Shown one piece after another: positions 1 to 8,601 of a stretch of 64,000 nt of DNA (its first letter is position 1; each line of letters opens with the position of its first letter). The notes under the pieces are model-generated. The model was not told the DNA's origin, made no database searches, and saw only the letters and a list, made by a program, of their open reading frames with translations. The DNA lies in the NCBI GenBank assembly GCA_002898315.1, contig BEHV01000001.1:62001-126000 (forward strand). The letters run 5' to 3'. The position numbers and the translations under genes are program-made. Origin of the DNA: a bacterium HR19. Its GTDB lineage: Bacteria > Calescibacteriota > Calescibacteriia > Calescibacteriales > Calescibacteriaceae.

Positions 1-58
1 CTCTGAATCCAACTCCCTGAACTAAACCATAAACCTTTATATATACTCTTGCTTTCAT
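1..58 (-). CDS. acyP: Acylphosphatase, N-terminal fragment
   Basis: Reading the minus strand from ATG at 58, the first 19 codons give a start like MKARVYIKVYGLVQGVGFR. The segment VQGVGFR is the hallmark of acylphosphatases, whose Arg binds the phosphate of carboxyl-phosphate substrates such as acyl phosphates. The gene runs off the left edge, so only the first beta strand and the phosphate loop are visible. It lies 27 bases downstream of the GcvH-like gene on the same strand and may be co-transcribed with it. The motif is very specific, but the rest of the protein cannot be checked. Confidence 0.8.
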   Translation of the reverse strand, partial: MKARVYIKVYGLVQGVGFR

Positions 59-85
59 GTTCGCATATCACTTATGAAACTATTT

Positions 86-475
86 TCAAGTTTCTTCAAC
101 AAGCTGTTTATACTCCTCTGGCGTAAGAAGAGAAAAAGAAGATAAATCTTGGTCCAACTCTATTTCCATAAGCCAACCCTGCTTATACGGATCGTCTAAG
201 ATGATTTCTGGATTTTCAATAACTTCTCTGTTTATTTTCTTTAATCTTCCAGAAACAGGCAAGATTATCTCTATTGAATCGTCATCTTTTGTTATTATCT
301 CTCCTACAACATCTCCTACATAGAGGATAGAATTTTCATCACCATCTATGGTTATCTTTTCTATATCTTTGTCTGATATAAGGTGTTCGGTTATTCCTAC
401 AAGAACAGTGTTTTTACCTTTTGGCATAACCCATAAATGGTCTTCTGAATAGAATATTTTCTTTGGTTTCTTCAT
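86..475 (-). CDS. GcvH-like protein, lipoyl lysine not in place
   Basis: This 129-residue protein has the fold signature of glycine-cleavage H protein: an EDHLWV motif near residues 11-16, a VGIT strand at 26-29 and a PVSG turn at 73-76. In true GcvH the lipoylated Lys lies eight residues before the PVSG proline; here that position is Asp65. Lys63, two residues earlier, is the only nearby Lys. The start chosen is the ATG at 475, which has a good GGAGGA ribosome binding site; an upstream ATG at 505 would swallow that site. No gcvT, gcvP or lipoate ligase gene is visible nearby. It could be a carrier with a shifted Lys, or a non-lipoylated paralogue. Confidence 0.75.
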   Translation of the reverse strand: MKKPKKIFYSEDHLWVMPKGKNTVLVGITEHLISDKDIEKITIDGDENSILYVGDVVGEIITKDDDSIEIILPVSGRLKKINREVIENPEIILDDPYKQGWLMEIELDQDLSSFSLLTPEEYKQLVEET

Positions 476-507
476 AATTTTCTCCTCCGTTCCTCTAATA
501 TTCAAAA

Positions 508-535
508 ATTTTCAGAAAAGTTAAGATTTGGTCAA
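508..535 (-). promoter_or_regulatory. Candidate promoter of the GcvH-like gene
   Basis: On the minus strand TTGACC (530-535) is followed after 16 bases by GAAAAT (508-513), preceded by TCT. This lies about 30 bases upstream of the ATG and ahead of the GGAGGA site, so it fits a conventional sigma-70 promoter with a short leader. Confidence 0.4.
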
Positions 536-660
536 AAAAGATTTTCTTTCTAATTTTTGCATCCAAAAAACTTTTTTTCAAAAAATTTTGGATTTTGTTA
601 ATATTTTAGTTTCCATCTTGATTTTGCAAAATATAAAAAAATTTTCTGAGAATGCAATAA

Positions 661-666
661 TATAAT
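661..666 (+). promoter_or_regulatory. TATAAT -10 box just before secG
   Basis: A perfect TATAAT ends four bases before the secG ATG and no Shine-Dalgarno sequence is present. The predicted transcript would begin at or just inside the start codon. No clear -35 hexamer is visible at the usual distance. Confidence 0.4.
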
Positions 667-670
667 CTTT

Positions 671-967
671 ATGATAGTGATTTTGTGGATACTTGAAATA
701 ATAGTTGGAATTTTGCTTGTTATATCTGTTCTTCTGCAGGTTCGGGGTGGAGATGCCGGAGCTTTTTTTGGCGGGACTCAATCTGTATTCGGTCCAAGAG
801 GTCCTACTACAATTTTGGAGAAAATGACCTATGGTCTTATAGGCGCTTTCTTCATCATAACTCTGCTCATATCTAAACTCTCAAGTTCCGAAAGAATCAC
901 TCCAACACAAGAAATCCCTTCTGCTCCCTCTCCCGAAGAAGTATTGCCAGAACCCACCACAAAATAG
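671..967 (+). CDS. secG: Preprotein translocase subunit SecG
   Basis: This 98-residue protein has the SecG layout: a first membrane helix (about residues 2-22), the conserved LLQxRGGDAG loop followed by FGG (22-35), a second helix (about 52-68) and a Pro/Glu-rich tail. SecG is the small subunit of the SecYEG channel in the inner membrane and improves SecA-driven export. The gene stands alone and is divergent from the GcvH-like gene. There is no ribosome binding site; a TATAAT box sits just before the ATG. Confidence 0.93.
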   Translation: MIVILWILEIIVGILLVISVLLQVRGGDAGAFFGGTQSVFGPRGPTTILEKMTYGLIGAFFIITLLISKLSSSERITPTQEIPSAPSPEEVLPEPTTK

Positions 968-989
968 AAAGAGAACCGCTTAAATCTCC

Positions 990-1469
990 TCATCTGAAAA
1001 TAAACCTCCTTGAAATCATAAAACTTATAAAGCCAACAATAACAGAAGTCATAAGTTGAGAGATAACCTTGGGTATATGCAATACTTCAACCTGAAAATA
1101 AAGGAGCGAAGAGAAGAAGGGAGTATTGAACACCGAAAGAGCAAAAAATCTGAGATACCTTTTGAGCCCATCATAAGACCTTATCTTGAATTTTGAGTAG
1201 TTTTTGAAGGTGAATTTTCTGTGTAGTATGAAGTTTTGAGTCATGGCAAAAAAACCGGCAATAGGACCTGCTATCATATACCAAACTTTCGCAACATAAA
1301 CAAGAAATGAAAACAATGCGAGGTTTGAAGTTATTCCTGCCACTCCTACTGAACCATATTTTATCGCTTGAAATATAAAATCTCTGTTGAGGAGCTGAAA
1401 AATTTCTTTTTTCTTATGGACCGAGTCAGATTTACTCTGCTCCGTCTGATAATCATGTTCTTGAAACAT
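990..1469 (-). CDS. GtrA-like four-helix membrane protein
   Basis: The protein has 159 residues, with a polar N-terminus of about 30 residues and four predicted membrane helices (about 36-59, 63-82, 105-126, 133-152). The NFxLHRKFTF segment after helix 2 (79-88) and the Arg/Phe-rich end are typical of the GtrA/DPMS-associated family. These proteins are thought to help flip or transfer polyprenyl-linked sugars during surface polysaccharide synthesis. No glycosyltransferase gene is adjacent. The family assignment is good; the substrate is unknown. Confidence 0.8.
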   Translation of the reverse strand: MFQEHDYQTEQSKSDSVHKKKEIFQLLNRDFIFQAIKYGSVGVAGITSNLALFSFLVYVAKVWYMIAGPIAGFFAMTQNFILHRKFTFKNYSKFKIRSYDGLKRYLRFFALSVFNTPFFSSLLYFQVEVLHIPKVISQLMTSVIVGFISFMISRRFIFR

Positions 1470-1529
1470 AGCTTGTAAGATTTTTCTTTCACTTCATAAA
1501 TCAGGTTATGAAAAACAAAGCTAAAATCA

Positions 1530-3308
1530 TCAAGATGATGAGAATATTATTGAATCTATCTCGTGAGATGTAAGGGTTTCTTTTTCAAAGAGCATTGTTG
1601 CAAGCTTATGAAGTTTGTCTATATTTTCTGTTATAATACTCTTTGCTCTTGCGTAGCATTGGGAAATTATGTTCATCACCTCTTGATCTAGCTTTCTCGC
1701 TGTTTCTTCGGAAATATCCTCGTGCCTTGCGATCTCTCTTCCCAAGAATATATATTCCTCTTTTGATTTAAAAGCTATCGGACCGAGAGAACTCATTCCC
1801 CATTCATAAACCATTTTCCTCGCTATGTCTGTTGACTTTTCTATATCGTCTGCTGCACCGGTAGATATTGTTTCAAAAACTATCTCCTCAGCTGCTCTCC
1901 CACCGAGCAAAACTGTTATCTTCTTGTAAAGATAATCTCTATCTATCACATACATATCTTCATCTGGTATCTGAACAGTAACACCCAGTGCTTTTCCTCT
2001 TGGAATTATGCTCACTCGTTCAACTTTATCTGGTCCCTGAATTTTTGCTATAAGAGCGTGTCCTGCCTCGTGATAAGCTATCTTTTTCTTCTGCTCATCT
2101 GTCAAAAAGAATGTCTTTCTTTCAACTCCCATTATCATCTTATCTCTTGCTCTCATCAGAAGTTCTTCATCAACAAACGGTTTTCTTTCTCTTATCGCCA
2201 TTATCGCAGCTTCGTTTATCATACTTTCAATATCTGCACCTGAAAATCCCGGGATTGACCTCGCTATCTTTTCAATGTCTATCTTCGGGTCAGATTTAAC
2301 CCTTTTGAGATGGACTTTCAGTATCTCTATTCTTCCTTTGAGGTCTGGAAGAGAAAAGTATATTTTTCTGTCAAATCTGCCGGGGCGCAAAAGAGCTGGG
2401 TCCAGAATATCTGGTCTATTTGTAGCTGCTATTACAACTATTGGTTCTCCTCTTGATTCTATTCCATCAAGTTCAACAAGAAGCTGATTTAGTGTTTGCT
2501 CTCTCTCGTCGTGTCCTCCGCCTATTCCTGTTCCTCTTCCTCTTCCTACTGCATCAATCTCATCAATGAAGATTATACAAGGAGCGCTTTTTCGCGCTCT
2601 CTCAAAAAGGTCTCTAACCCGCGAAGAACCTACTCCAACAAAAAGCTCTATAAAAGATGAGCCAACCTCATAGAAAAAAGGAACACCGGCCTCATTCGCT
2701 ATTGCCTTTGCGAGAAGTGTCTTTCCAGAACCCGGAGGTCCTATAAATATAACTCCTTTTGGCGGTCTTATACCGAATTCCTTGAATTTATCTGGATTTT
2801 TCAGATAGTCAATTATATCTTTTACTTCTTCCTTTACCTCGTCTAAGCCCGCAACATCATCAAAAGTTACTTTATTGTCTTTCCTTGGGACAAAGATTTT
2901 CGCCTTTGACCTTGTAAAAGATATAGCTCTTGAGTTTCCTCTCTCAATACCTCTTATAAAACTGAAAAGAAGGAAAATTATCAGAAGCGTCGGAACCCAA
3001 GCTATAAGTAAATCTCTTACCCAAGATGTTTTTTCTTCTGGTATTATTGTGACTTTGACATTCTTTTCAGAAAAAGTTTTCAGAAGTTCCCACTCAACAG
3101 GACCATAGGTTTTAAAAGCTCTTCCGTCTTTGAATTCTCCGTCTATTCTATTTCCCTTTACCCTTATCTCTTTTATATTTTCAATATCTTTTATCAGGTC
3201 TGTGAATGAAATAAATTCTACCTTCTGGGATTCCTGTATATCAACTATTGCTCTGTAAAGCAGAATCGCTCCTGCAAAAATAAGTATCCACAAAACAAGA
3301 TATTTCAT
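1530..3308 (-). CDS. ftsH: ATP-dependent zinc metalloprotease FtsH
   Basis: FtsH is a membrane-anchored hexameric AAA+ protease that degrades misassembled membrane proteins and short-lived regulators. The 592 residues show two membrane helices (about 4-20 and 101-117) flanking a periplasmic domain. They are followed by Walker A GPPGSGKT (190-197), Walker B FIDEID (about 247-252), the AAA second region of homology (ATNRPD... LLRPGRFDR) and the zinc site HEAGH (413-417). The C-terminal tail is shorter than in Escherichia coli FtsH. The start ATG has only a weak purine stretch upstream. Confidence 0.97.
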   Translation of the reverse strand: MKYLVLWILIFAGAILLYRAIVDIQESQKVEFISFTDLIKDIENIKEIRVKGNRIDGEFKDGRAFKTYGPVEWELLKTFSEKNVKVTIIPEEKTSWVRDLLIAWVPTLLIIFLLFSFIRGIERGNSRAISFTRSKAKIFVPRKDNKVTFDDVAGLDEVKEEVKDIIDYLKNPDKFKEFGIRPPKGVIFIGPPGSGKTLLAKAIANEAGVPFFYEVGSSFIELFVGVGSSRVRDLFERARKSAPCIIFIDEIDAVGRGRGTGIGGGHDEREQTLNQLLVELDGIESRGEPIVVIAATNRPDILDPALLRPGRFDRKIYFSLPDLKGRIEILKVHLKRVKSDPKIDIEKIARSIPGFSGADIESMINEAAIMAIRERKPFVDEELLMRARDKMIMGVERKTFFLTDEQKKKIAYHEAGHALIAKIQGPDKVERVSIIPRGKALGVTVQIPDEDMYVIDRDYLYKKITVLLGGRAAEEIVFETISTGAADDIEKSTDIARKMVYEWGMSSLGPIAFKSKEEYIFLGREIARHEDISEETARKLDQEVMNIISQCYARAKSIITENIDKLHKLATMLFEKETLTSHEIDSIIFSSS

Positions 3309-3383
3309 ATCTTTTCTTATCTTAAAGTTAATTTAATTTACCATTATTTTGAGATTTTTAGGATAAATTCTGAATCCGAAGTT

Positions 3384-3797
3384 TTATATTTTCCCGAGTT
3401 TCTTTATTCTTTCTTCTGGGCTTATTATATCAATTATTCTCACACCAAACTTATCACCAACAAGAATCACCTCACCCCTTGCTATGTGTCTGCCATTCAC
3501 AAGAATTTCAACTGGCTCGTTCTCCTGTTTATCAAGCTCTATTGTTGAACCCTGAGTGATTTGCAGAAGGTCTCCAAGGAGCATTCGTGTCCTTCCTATC
3601 TCCACCGATACTTCAAGTGGTATATCAAGAAGTGTTCTCAAAACCTCCGGGATTGCTTCTTCTTCTCTTTTCCTTTTTAATTCTCTTTTTTCCTCTTCTT
3701 TTTTCTCTTCTTCGGCTACTTCATTTATTGCTTTTGCGAGAGCTTCTTTCATCTCATCTGATAAATTCTCTATACCTTCTGTTTCCTTTTCTATCAT
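3384..3797 (-). CDS. fliN: Flagellar motor switch protein FliN
   Basis: FliN forms part of the cytoplasmic C-ring that sets the direction of flagellar rotation and helps dock export substrates. The 137-residue protein has a charged, Lys/Glu-rich N-terminal half (about 1-45) and a SpoA/FliN domain (about 55-137) with the typical patterns LDIPLEVSVEIGRT, LVNGRHIARGEVI and FGVRI. It is not in a flagellar operon here; the divergent neighbour is efp. A TAAAAT box lies seven bases before the ATG and there is no ribosome binding site. Confidence 0.93.
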   Translation of the reverse strand: MIEKETEGIENLSDEMKEALAKAINEVAEEEKKEEEKRELKRKREEEAIPEVLRTLLDIPLEVSVEIGRTRMLLGDLLQITQGSTIELDKQENEPVEILVNGRHIARGEVILVGDKFGVRIIDIISPEERIKKLGKI

Positions 3798-3804
3798 GAT
3801 TATT

Positions 3805-3810
3805 ATTTTA
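3805..3810 (-). promoter_or_regulatory. TAAAAT box, leaderless-type start of fliN
   Basis: On the minus strand TAAAAT is separated from the fliN ATG by exactly seven bases and no Shine-Dalgarno sequence is present. This spacing places the expected transcription start at or next to the A of the ATG. Confidence 0.5.
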
Positions 3811-3877
3811 ATGATTTCGGAAAATTTTTTCTTTTTCTTCTCTTTTGAAAGTTTAATCAGCTTATTTTTTTATTATT

Positions 3878-4432
3878 ATGAGAGCGGGAGAACTAAAAGT
3901 AGGAACATTTGTAGAGATAGAAAACAGAATATATGAGGTCGTCAGTTTTGAAAGACAAAAAATCGCACAGAGACAACCACACATAAAAGTAAAGCTGAAA
4001 GATACAGTTTCGGGAAGAGTTATAGAAAGAACCTTCGTCTCATCAGATGAGATCAACGCACCAGATGTACTCATAAGATATGCTAACTTCGTATATAAAG
4101 ACAAAGACCAATATGTCTTTATGGATACAGAAACTTATGAAGAGTATAGATTCACTGAAAGTCAAACAGAAGATATAAAGGATTGGTTCATTGAAGGAAT
4201 ACAGTTCCAAATCATAGTAGCTAATGGTAGTCCAATTGCCGTGAGATTACCAAAAGTAATAGAAATAGAGGTCATAGACACTCCTCCTGGAGTGAGAGGG
4301 GATACAGAAAGTGGCGGAAGTAAACCAGCAACACTATCAAACGGAGTCGTAATTCAGGTCCCACTTCACATAAAAAAAGGAGACAAAATCAAGGTCAATC
4401 CCGAGACAAGAGAGTATATAGGTAGAGCATAA
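3878..4432 (+). CDS. efp: Elongation factor P with atypical tip loop
   Basis: EF-P binds between the ribosomal P and E sites and relieves stalling at polyproline. The 184 residues cover the KOW-like N-domain, the central OB domain (VFMDTETYEEYRF near 84-96) and the C-terminal OB domain (PPGVRGDT, PLHIKKGDKIKVNPETREYIGRA pattern). The loop that normally carries the modified Lys (PGKG) here reads IAQRQP at 29-34, so Gln31 takes the place of Lys34 of E. coli, with Arg32 next to it. The 3' end overlaps the convergent MFS gene by 38 bases. Identity as an EF-P is firm; the modification state is unknown. Confidence 0.92.
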   Translation: MRAGELKVGTFVEIENRIYEVVSFERQKIAQRQPHIKVKLKDTVSGRVIERTFVSSDEINAPDVLIRYANFVYKDKDQYVFMDTETYEEYRFTESQTEDIKDWFIEGIQFQIIVANGSPIAVRLPKVIEIEVIDTPPGVRGDTESGGSKPATLSNGVVIQVPLHIKKGDKIKVNPETREYIGRA

Positions 4433-5624
4433 CTATTACCGCTAAACCTCCAATTTGAAGCAATAATGGTATAAAAAGCATCGTGCTCTTCCCGTATAGC
4501 TCAGCAAAGATTACCCCCGATATGAGACCCGATATTCCAAAAATCATGTGAAATAAACCGAAGCTTAACCCTCTATTTTCTTCCTCTGTAAAAAAAGCAA
4601 CAGCTGACCTCATAGAACTCTCGGTCATCCCTATGTATATTCCCCAGAGTAAAGTCCCTAATATATTCCACTTAAAATAGAAAATCAAAAATAAAGAAAG
4701 AATAGCTAAAACTGGCATGAGAGAAAAAAAGAAAATTTTATTTTGTCTGTTCTTTAACTTGTCAAATAGTATGCCGAGGGGAATTGCAGATAAAGCGTCG
4801 GCAATCATCGCTAAAGAAAATATGAGCGGTATCTTCTCGTCAGGCAATCCAGAATTTATAAAACTAACAGATATAATCTGAAAATTTGGTACTCCCGATA
4901 AAGTCAGAGACGAAAAAATCAAAAATAAAATAAAGCTCACCTTTTTACTTCCCAAACTTCTCTGATAGCTTATGCTCCCAGTCTCCACTTTTACCTTATG
5001 ATTTTCTCTCTTTGTTTTTTCTGATTTCGGAACATCTGAATTTGCTTTATCCTCTCTCCTCGGCTCTCCAATTTCTCTGACGTAAATTGACCTTGCAAGA
5101 ATGAGGAAGACGAAAGATATGGTAGCAGGAATAAAAAGAGTATAAAAAGAAGTTCTATAATCGTATTTTGCGAGAATGAAGGAGATGAGAAACGGACCTG
5201 CCACTGAACCTATCTGGTCAAGCGCTTCGTGTATAGCAAAACCTTTACCATAACCTAAATCCTTTGCTGAAAAAGAAATGAGAGTATCTCTTGATGGGCT
5301 TCTCAAAGCTTTACCAAACCTTTCTGTCATGAGAAGAAAGAAGGCAAACTTCCAGCTGTTTGAAAAACCCATAAATGGCAGAGAAAAAAGACCTAAAAAG
5401 TATCCACAAATAGTCATGAACCAATACTTTCTGATTTTATCCGATATATAACCGAATATCAACCTCAGAGCATATCCTAAAAATTCACCTATTCCACCTA
5501 TAATAGATACAAGACCAGCACTCGCTCCAAGATGATACAAAAAAGGACCCGAAATACTTCTTGCGCTTTCATAAGTTATATCGGCGAAAAGAGATACTAT
5601 CCCGAATAGCAGTATTATCTTCAT
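4395..5624 (-). CDS. MFS transporter
   Basis: This 409-residue protein has twelve likely membrane helices in two groups of six, split by a charged cytoplasmic linker (about 185-215) rich in Lys, Arg and Glu. The motif-A-like segment GYISDKIRKYW after helix 2 and its counterpart GILFDKLKNRQNK in the second half are typical of the major facilitator superfamily. The substrate cannot be read from the sequence. The gene is convergent with efp and overlaps its end by 38 bases. A TATAAT box ends eight bases before the ATG. Confidence 0.85.
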   Translation of the reverse strand: MKIILLFGIVSLFADITYESARSISGPFLYHLGASAGLVSIIGGIGEFLGYALRLIFGYISDKIRKYWFMTICGYFLGLFSLPFMGFSNSWKFAFFLLMTERFGKALRSPSRDTLISFSAKDLGYGKGFAIHEALDQIGSVAGPFLISFILAKYDYRTSFYTLFIPATISFVFLILARSIYVREIGEPRREDKANSDVPKSEKTKRENHKVKVETGSISYQRSLGSKKVSFILFLIFSSLTLSGVPNFQIISVSFINSGLPDEKIPLIFSLAMIADALSAIPLGILFDKLKNRQNKIFFFSLMPVLAILSLFLIFYFKWNILGTLLWGIYIGMTESSMRSAVAFFTEEENRGLSFGLFHMIFGISGLISGVIFAELYGKSTMLFIPLLLQIGGLAVIVMLYLYTLLSRD

Positions 5625-5632
5625 CTTATCAG

Positions 5633-5638
5633 ATTATA
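5633..5638 (-). promoter_or_regulatory. TATAAT box, leaderless-type start of MFS gene
   Basis: On the minus strand a perfect TATAAT is followed by eight bases and then the ATG of the transporter. There is no ribosome binding site in between. Confidence 0.5.
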
Positions 5639-5762
5639 GTTTCTGTTTCTTTTTTGATGTTTTCTGAAACCTTTATAAAGCCCTGAGTAGTTCAACTCAG
5701 ATATGAAATAGAAAAATTTTCGCTTGCTCACTCAATTGCGTTTTTGGTATTCTCTTTTAACT

Positions 5763-6065
5763 TTACTCTATTCCAAGTATCTGCTTTGCTTCTTCTGACA
5801 TCATAGATGGATTCCAAGGCGGGTCCCAAACTATTTGGACATTCACATTCTTGACTCCGTCTATGGATTCAAGAACCGCTCTCACTGCTTCCTCTATCGT
5901 TGCGGTAAGCGGACATCCCGGAGTTGTAAGAGTCATCTTTATATCAACATTTCCTTCATCATCTACATTAAGGTCGTAAATCAATCCGAGATTGACTATA
6001 TCTAATCCTATTTCTGGGTCATAAACGCTCTTTAACGCCTCAAGTATTGTTTCTTTCTGCAGCAT
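5763..6065 (-). CDS. MIP18/DUF59 Fe-S assembly factor
   Basis: This 100-residue protein matches the MIP18 (DUF59) family that includes SufT and PaaD and helps mature iron-sulfur proteins. It shows DPEIG (16-20), the VNLGLIYDL strand (24-32) and TTPGCP (47-52), whose Cys51 is the conserved reactive Cys. It ends with the usual VWDPPW motif. It lies 63 bases downstream of cdaA on the same strand and could be the last gene of the tRNA-Ser-dnaX-cdaA unit. No suf or isc genes are nearby. Confidence 0.9.
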   Translation of the reverse strand: MLQKETILEALKSVYDPEIGLDIVNLGLIYDLNVDDEGNVDIKMTLTTPGCPLTATIEEAVRAVLESIDGVKNVNVQIVWDPPWNPSMMSEEAKQILGIE

Positions 6066-6128
6066 ATCTATTTTATTTTTATAATTTTTTCTTTCGGATT
6101 GAATTTTATCTGATTTCTACTGAAAAAT

Positions 6129-6926
6129 TCAGCTCTTTTTAAGAAAACCGAAGAGGTTGGGCTTTGATTTTTCTTTTTGTTTAGCCCCTATAAATTCCTG
6201 AACTATATCTTTGATTTTTGAAGGAGGGATATTTGGCAGAATGTTGCCCCGATAAGCCACTGATATTCTTCCTGTTTCTTCTGAAATGATTATACTTATT
6301 GCATCTGATTCTTCGGTTATACCTATTCCGGCTTTGTGTCTTGTGCCGAAGGGGATATCAAAATCTTTGTTTGAAAGAGGCAAAATAGCTTTTATCATAT
6401 AAATCTTTCCTTTTCTTATTATTACTGCGCCATCGTGTGTTGGAGAACCTTTGTTGAAAATTGAAACAAGAAGTTCTGCCGATAATTCAGAGTCAAGCAC
6501 TTTTCCCCCCTGAACGAGAGGAGTAATATCTACTGACCTCTCAATAACTATTATGCAACCTTCTCTTCTCTTTGAAAGGTACTCACAAGCTCTGCCTATC
6601 TCCTCTAAAACTCTTTCGTCTATATTTTTTTCAAATATTTTTAACCTTATTCCTAGTATTGTCCTTCTGAGTTCAGGTTGAAAAAGAACTATGAGTATAA
6701 GTATTGAGTATTCTGCAAACTTTTCTGTTATCCATGATGTAGCAAAAAGTCCGAGCAACTTTGCAGTTGAATTGAGGATAAACAGAGCAGAGAAAAAGAT
6801 TATAGCACCGATTATCCTTGGGTCATAACTGAAAGACAGAACACGATATATCAAAAATGAGAGAAAAGCTATATCTACTGATAGCTTCAAAATTAAAATA
6901 GAAAGCTCTTTCAAATCAGAAAGCAT
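6129..6926 (-). CDS. cdaA: Diadenylate cyclase CdaA
   Basis: CdaA makes cyclic di-AMP from two ATP. The 265 residues begin with three membrane helices (about 7-27, 36-52, 65-82), followed by a DAC domain with the catalytic DGA motif (165-167) and the nucleotide-binding GTRHK motif (194-198; usually RHR, here RHK). The downstream SEETG and RGNI patterns also fit. The gene starts one base after the dnaX stop, so the two are very likely translated from one mRNA. The usual partner glmM and the regulator cdaR/ybbR are not in view. Confidence 0.93.
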   Translation of the reverse strand: MLSDLKELSILILKLSVDIAFLSFLIYRVLSFSYDPRIIGAIIFFSALFILNSTAKLLGLFATSWITEKFAEYSILILIVLFQPELRRTILGIRLKIFEKNIDERVLEEIGRACEYLSKRREGCIIVIERSVDITPLVQGGKVLDSELSAELLVSIFNKGSPTHDGAVIIRKGKIYMIKAILPLSNKDFDIPFGTRHKAGIGITEESDAISIIISEETGRISVAYRGNILPNIPPSKIKDIVQEFIGAKQKEKSKPNLFGFLKKS

Positions 6927-6927
6927 C

Positions 6928-8379
6928 TTACCAGAGGTTTTCTTCCTCTACTCTTTCAATCTTTACAAAATCATCTCCGAGTATTTTTTCCACATCAGCT
7001 CTGTTTTCGTTCTCCTTCTCAACTTTTATCTTTATCTGAACTTTTTTAGTTGTAAAAAGGAACTCTTCTATATCTTTTTTTACATCTTCAATGGCTCTGG
7101 CGAGTTTGACATCGTCTGTGAAGAACGAAATCAAACTATCTTTTACCTCATATTTTAGAGAACTGACTTTTTCAGCCAGAAGAACTCTTCCCGTTTCTTT
7201 GAGATAATCAATTATGGCGGAAAATATTTTATCCGGTTCCTGAAATTGTGTGTTCTGAGATAAACTCATTTTTTCAAGAATCTCTTTTATACTTTTGACT
7301 CTGTTAAGGTAGCAAAGTTTAAACACGATCATTTTGAAAGCGACCTCATCTGACACAGAAAATTTGAGGTCTTCTTCAAACTTTATAAGAGCGTTGTAAA
7401 TTCTCATAGCGTGCTCAACCTGCATATTGGTCTCAGAGATAAATCTTTTTACTTCCTCTCTTTCTGTTTCTATTCCCTCAAGATAAAAAACGCAATCTTT
7501 TATGATCTCGGCAAAATCTTTGAGAACCCTTCTTATATTGTATCCCTTTTCAATTATTCCTTGGGAGATTTCGTATGACTTTTTTACATCCTGATTGATT
7601 ATGCTTTTTAGGAGTTCGTACACAGAGGTTCTGGGAGCTATGCCGAGGAATTTTTCAACAGCAGATTGTGTTATTTTTTCGTCTCCTGAAAACATCCATA
7701 TAGCTTCAAGTATAGATATTGAGTCCCTCAAAGAGCCGTCTCCTTCTTCTGCAATAAGGTCAAGAGCGTTATCTTCGCATTCTATCTTTTCCTGCTCACA
7801 TATTATCTTCAATCTTTCAACTATTTTTTCTTTTGGAATCTTTCTGAAATCAATTCGTATAGCTCTTGATGATACAGTTTCTGGTATTTTGTGAGGTTCT
7901 GTTGTAGCAAGAATAAATACATCAAATTCTGGGGGTTCTTCAAATATTTTCAAGAGAGCGTTGAAAGCGGAGTTTGAAAGCATATGGGCTTCATCTATTA
8001 TGAAAACTTTGTATCTTCCTTGCGAAGGGGGGTATATAGCTTTTTCTTTTATTGCTCTTATATCTTCAACAGATGTCTGGCTTCCCGCATCTATTTCTAT
8101 AAGGTCTATAAAACTTCCTGATGAAATCTGTATGCAGTTTAAACACTTAGAGCAGGGAGAGATGGTTGGTCCTTTTTCGCAGTTGAGGGCTTTTGCGAAA
8201 ACTCTCGCAGCAGTTGTCTTTCCCGTCCCCCTCACACCGGCGAAGATGTAAGCGTGATGGATTCTTTTCGTAGAGATTGAGTTCTGGAGTATTCTCACAG
8301 CTACTTCTTGACCGAAGATCTCTTCAAAATCTTTTGGTCTGTATTTTCTTGCGAGCGATAGGTATCTTTCTTGGGACAA
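6928..8379 (-). CDS. dnaX: DNA polymerase III gamma/tau subunit
   Basis: This is the clamp-loader ATPase of the replisome. Numbered from the proposed TTG start at 8379 (483 residues), it has Walker A GVRGTGKT (48-55), a zinc-binding set of four Cys (67, 76, 79, 82), a DEAH-type Walker B (129-132) and the SSRAIRIDF sensor region. No ATG lies close to the ARKYRP N-terminal motif. A longer GTG frame would begin inside the neighbouring tRNA gene, so it was rejected. Domain III and a short, charged C-terminal region follow; whether a separate gamma form is made is unclear. Confidence 0.93.
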   Translation of the reverse strand: MSQERYLSLARKYRPKDFEEIFGQEVAVRILQNSISTKRIHHAYIFAGVRGTGKTTAARVFAKALNCEKGPTISPCSKCLNCIQISSGSFIDLIEIDAGSQTSVEDIRAIKEKAIYPPSQGRYKVFIIDEAHMLSNSAFNALLKIFEEPPEFDVFILATTEPHKIPETVSSRAIRIDFRKIPKEKIVERLKIICEQEKIECEDNALDLIAEEGDGSLRDSISILEAIWMFSGDEKITQSAVEKFLGIAPRTSVYELLKSIINQDVKKSYEISQGIIEKGYNIRRVLKDFAEIIKDCVFYLEGIETEREEVKRFISETNMQVEHAMRIYNALIKFEEDLKFSVSDEVAFKMIVFKLCYLNRVKSIKEILEKMSLSQNTQFQEPDKIFSAIIDYLKETGRVLLAEKVSSLKYEVKDSLISFFTDDVKLARAIEDVKKDIEEFLFTTKKVQIKIKVEKENENRADVEKILGDDFVKIERVEEENLW

Positions 8380-8390
8380 ATTTTTCAGTG

Positions 8391-8478
8391 CGGAGGAGGT
8401 GGGATTTGAACCCACGAGGGAGTTTTAACCCCCAACGGATTTCGAATCCGCCCCGTTCGTCCTCTCCGGCACTCCTCC
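8391..8478 (-). tRNA. tRNA-Ser (anticodon CGA)
   Basis: The 88-base minus-strand sequence folds as a class II tRNA. It has a seven-base-pair acceptor stem (GGAGGAG with CTCCTCC), an anticodon loop TTCGAAA giving CGA (reads UCG), a long variable arm and a T loop GTTCAAATC. The discriminator is G, as expected for tRNA-Ser. The CCA end is not encoded. It lies 11 bases upstream of dnaX on the same strand. Confidence 0.95.
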
Positions 8479-8601
8479 ACCCTAATAAATAAAGTTAATA
8501 ATAAAAAACATCTGATTAAAAACTCAAATTCATCTCCCAAAATTACCAAATATCTTTTAGCTTCAAACACTTGAAGAGCACTTCACAAAAAAATTTATCT
8601 G

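Noticed and set aside
476-670. Riboswitch or small RNA in the intergenic region before secG
   Set aside because: The stretch is AT-rich with no stable stem. Only the candidate promoter on the minus strand and the TATAAT before secG are supported.
5683-5700. CTGAGT/ACTCAG hairpin as a terminator
   Set aside because: The stem is only six base pairs and no T-run follows on either strand.
8380-8415. GTG start for dnaX at 8415
   Set aside because: It would place the first codons inside the tRNA-Ser gene. The conserved DnaX N-terminus begins just after the TTG at 8379.
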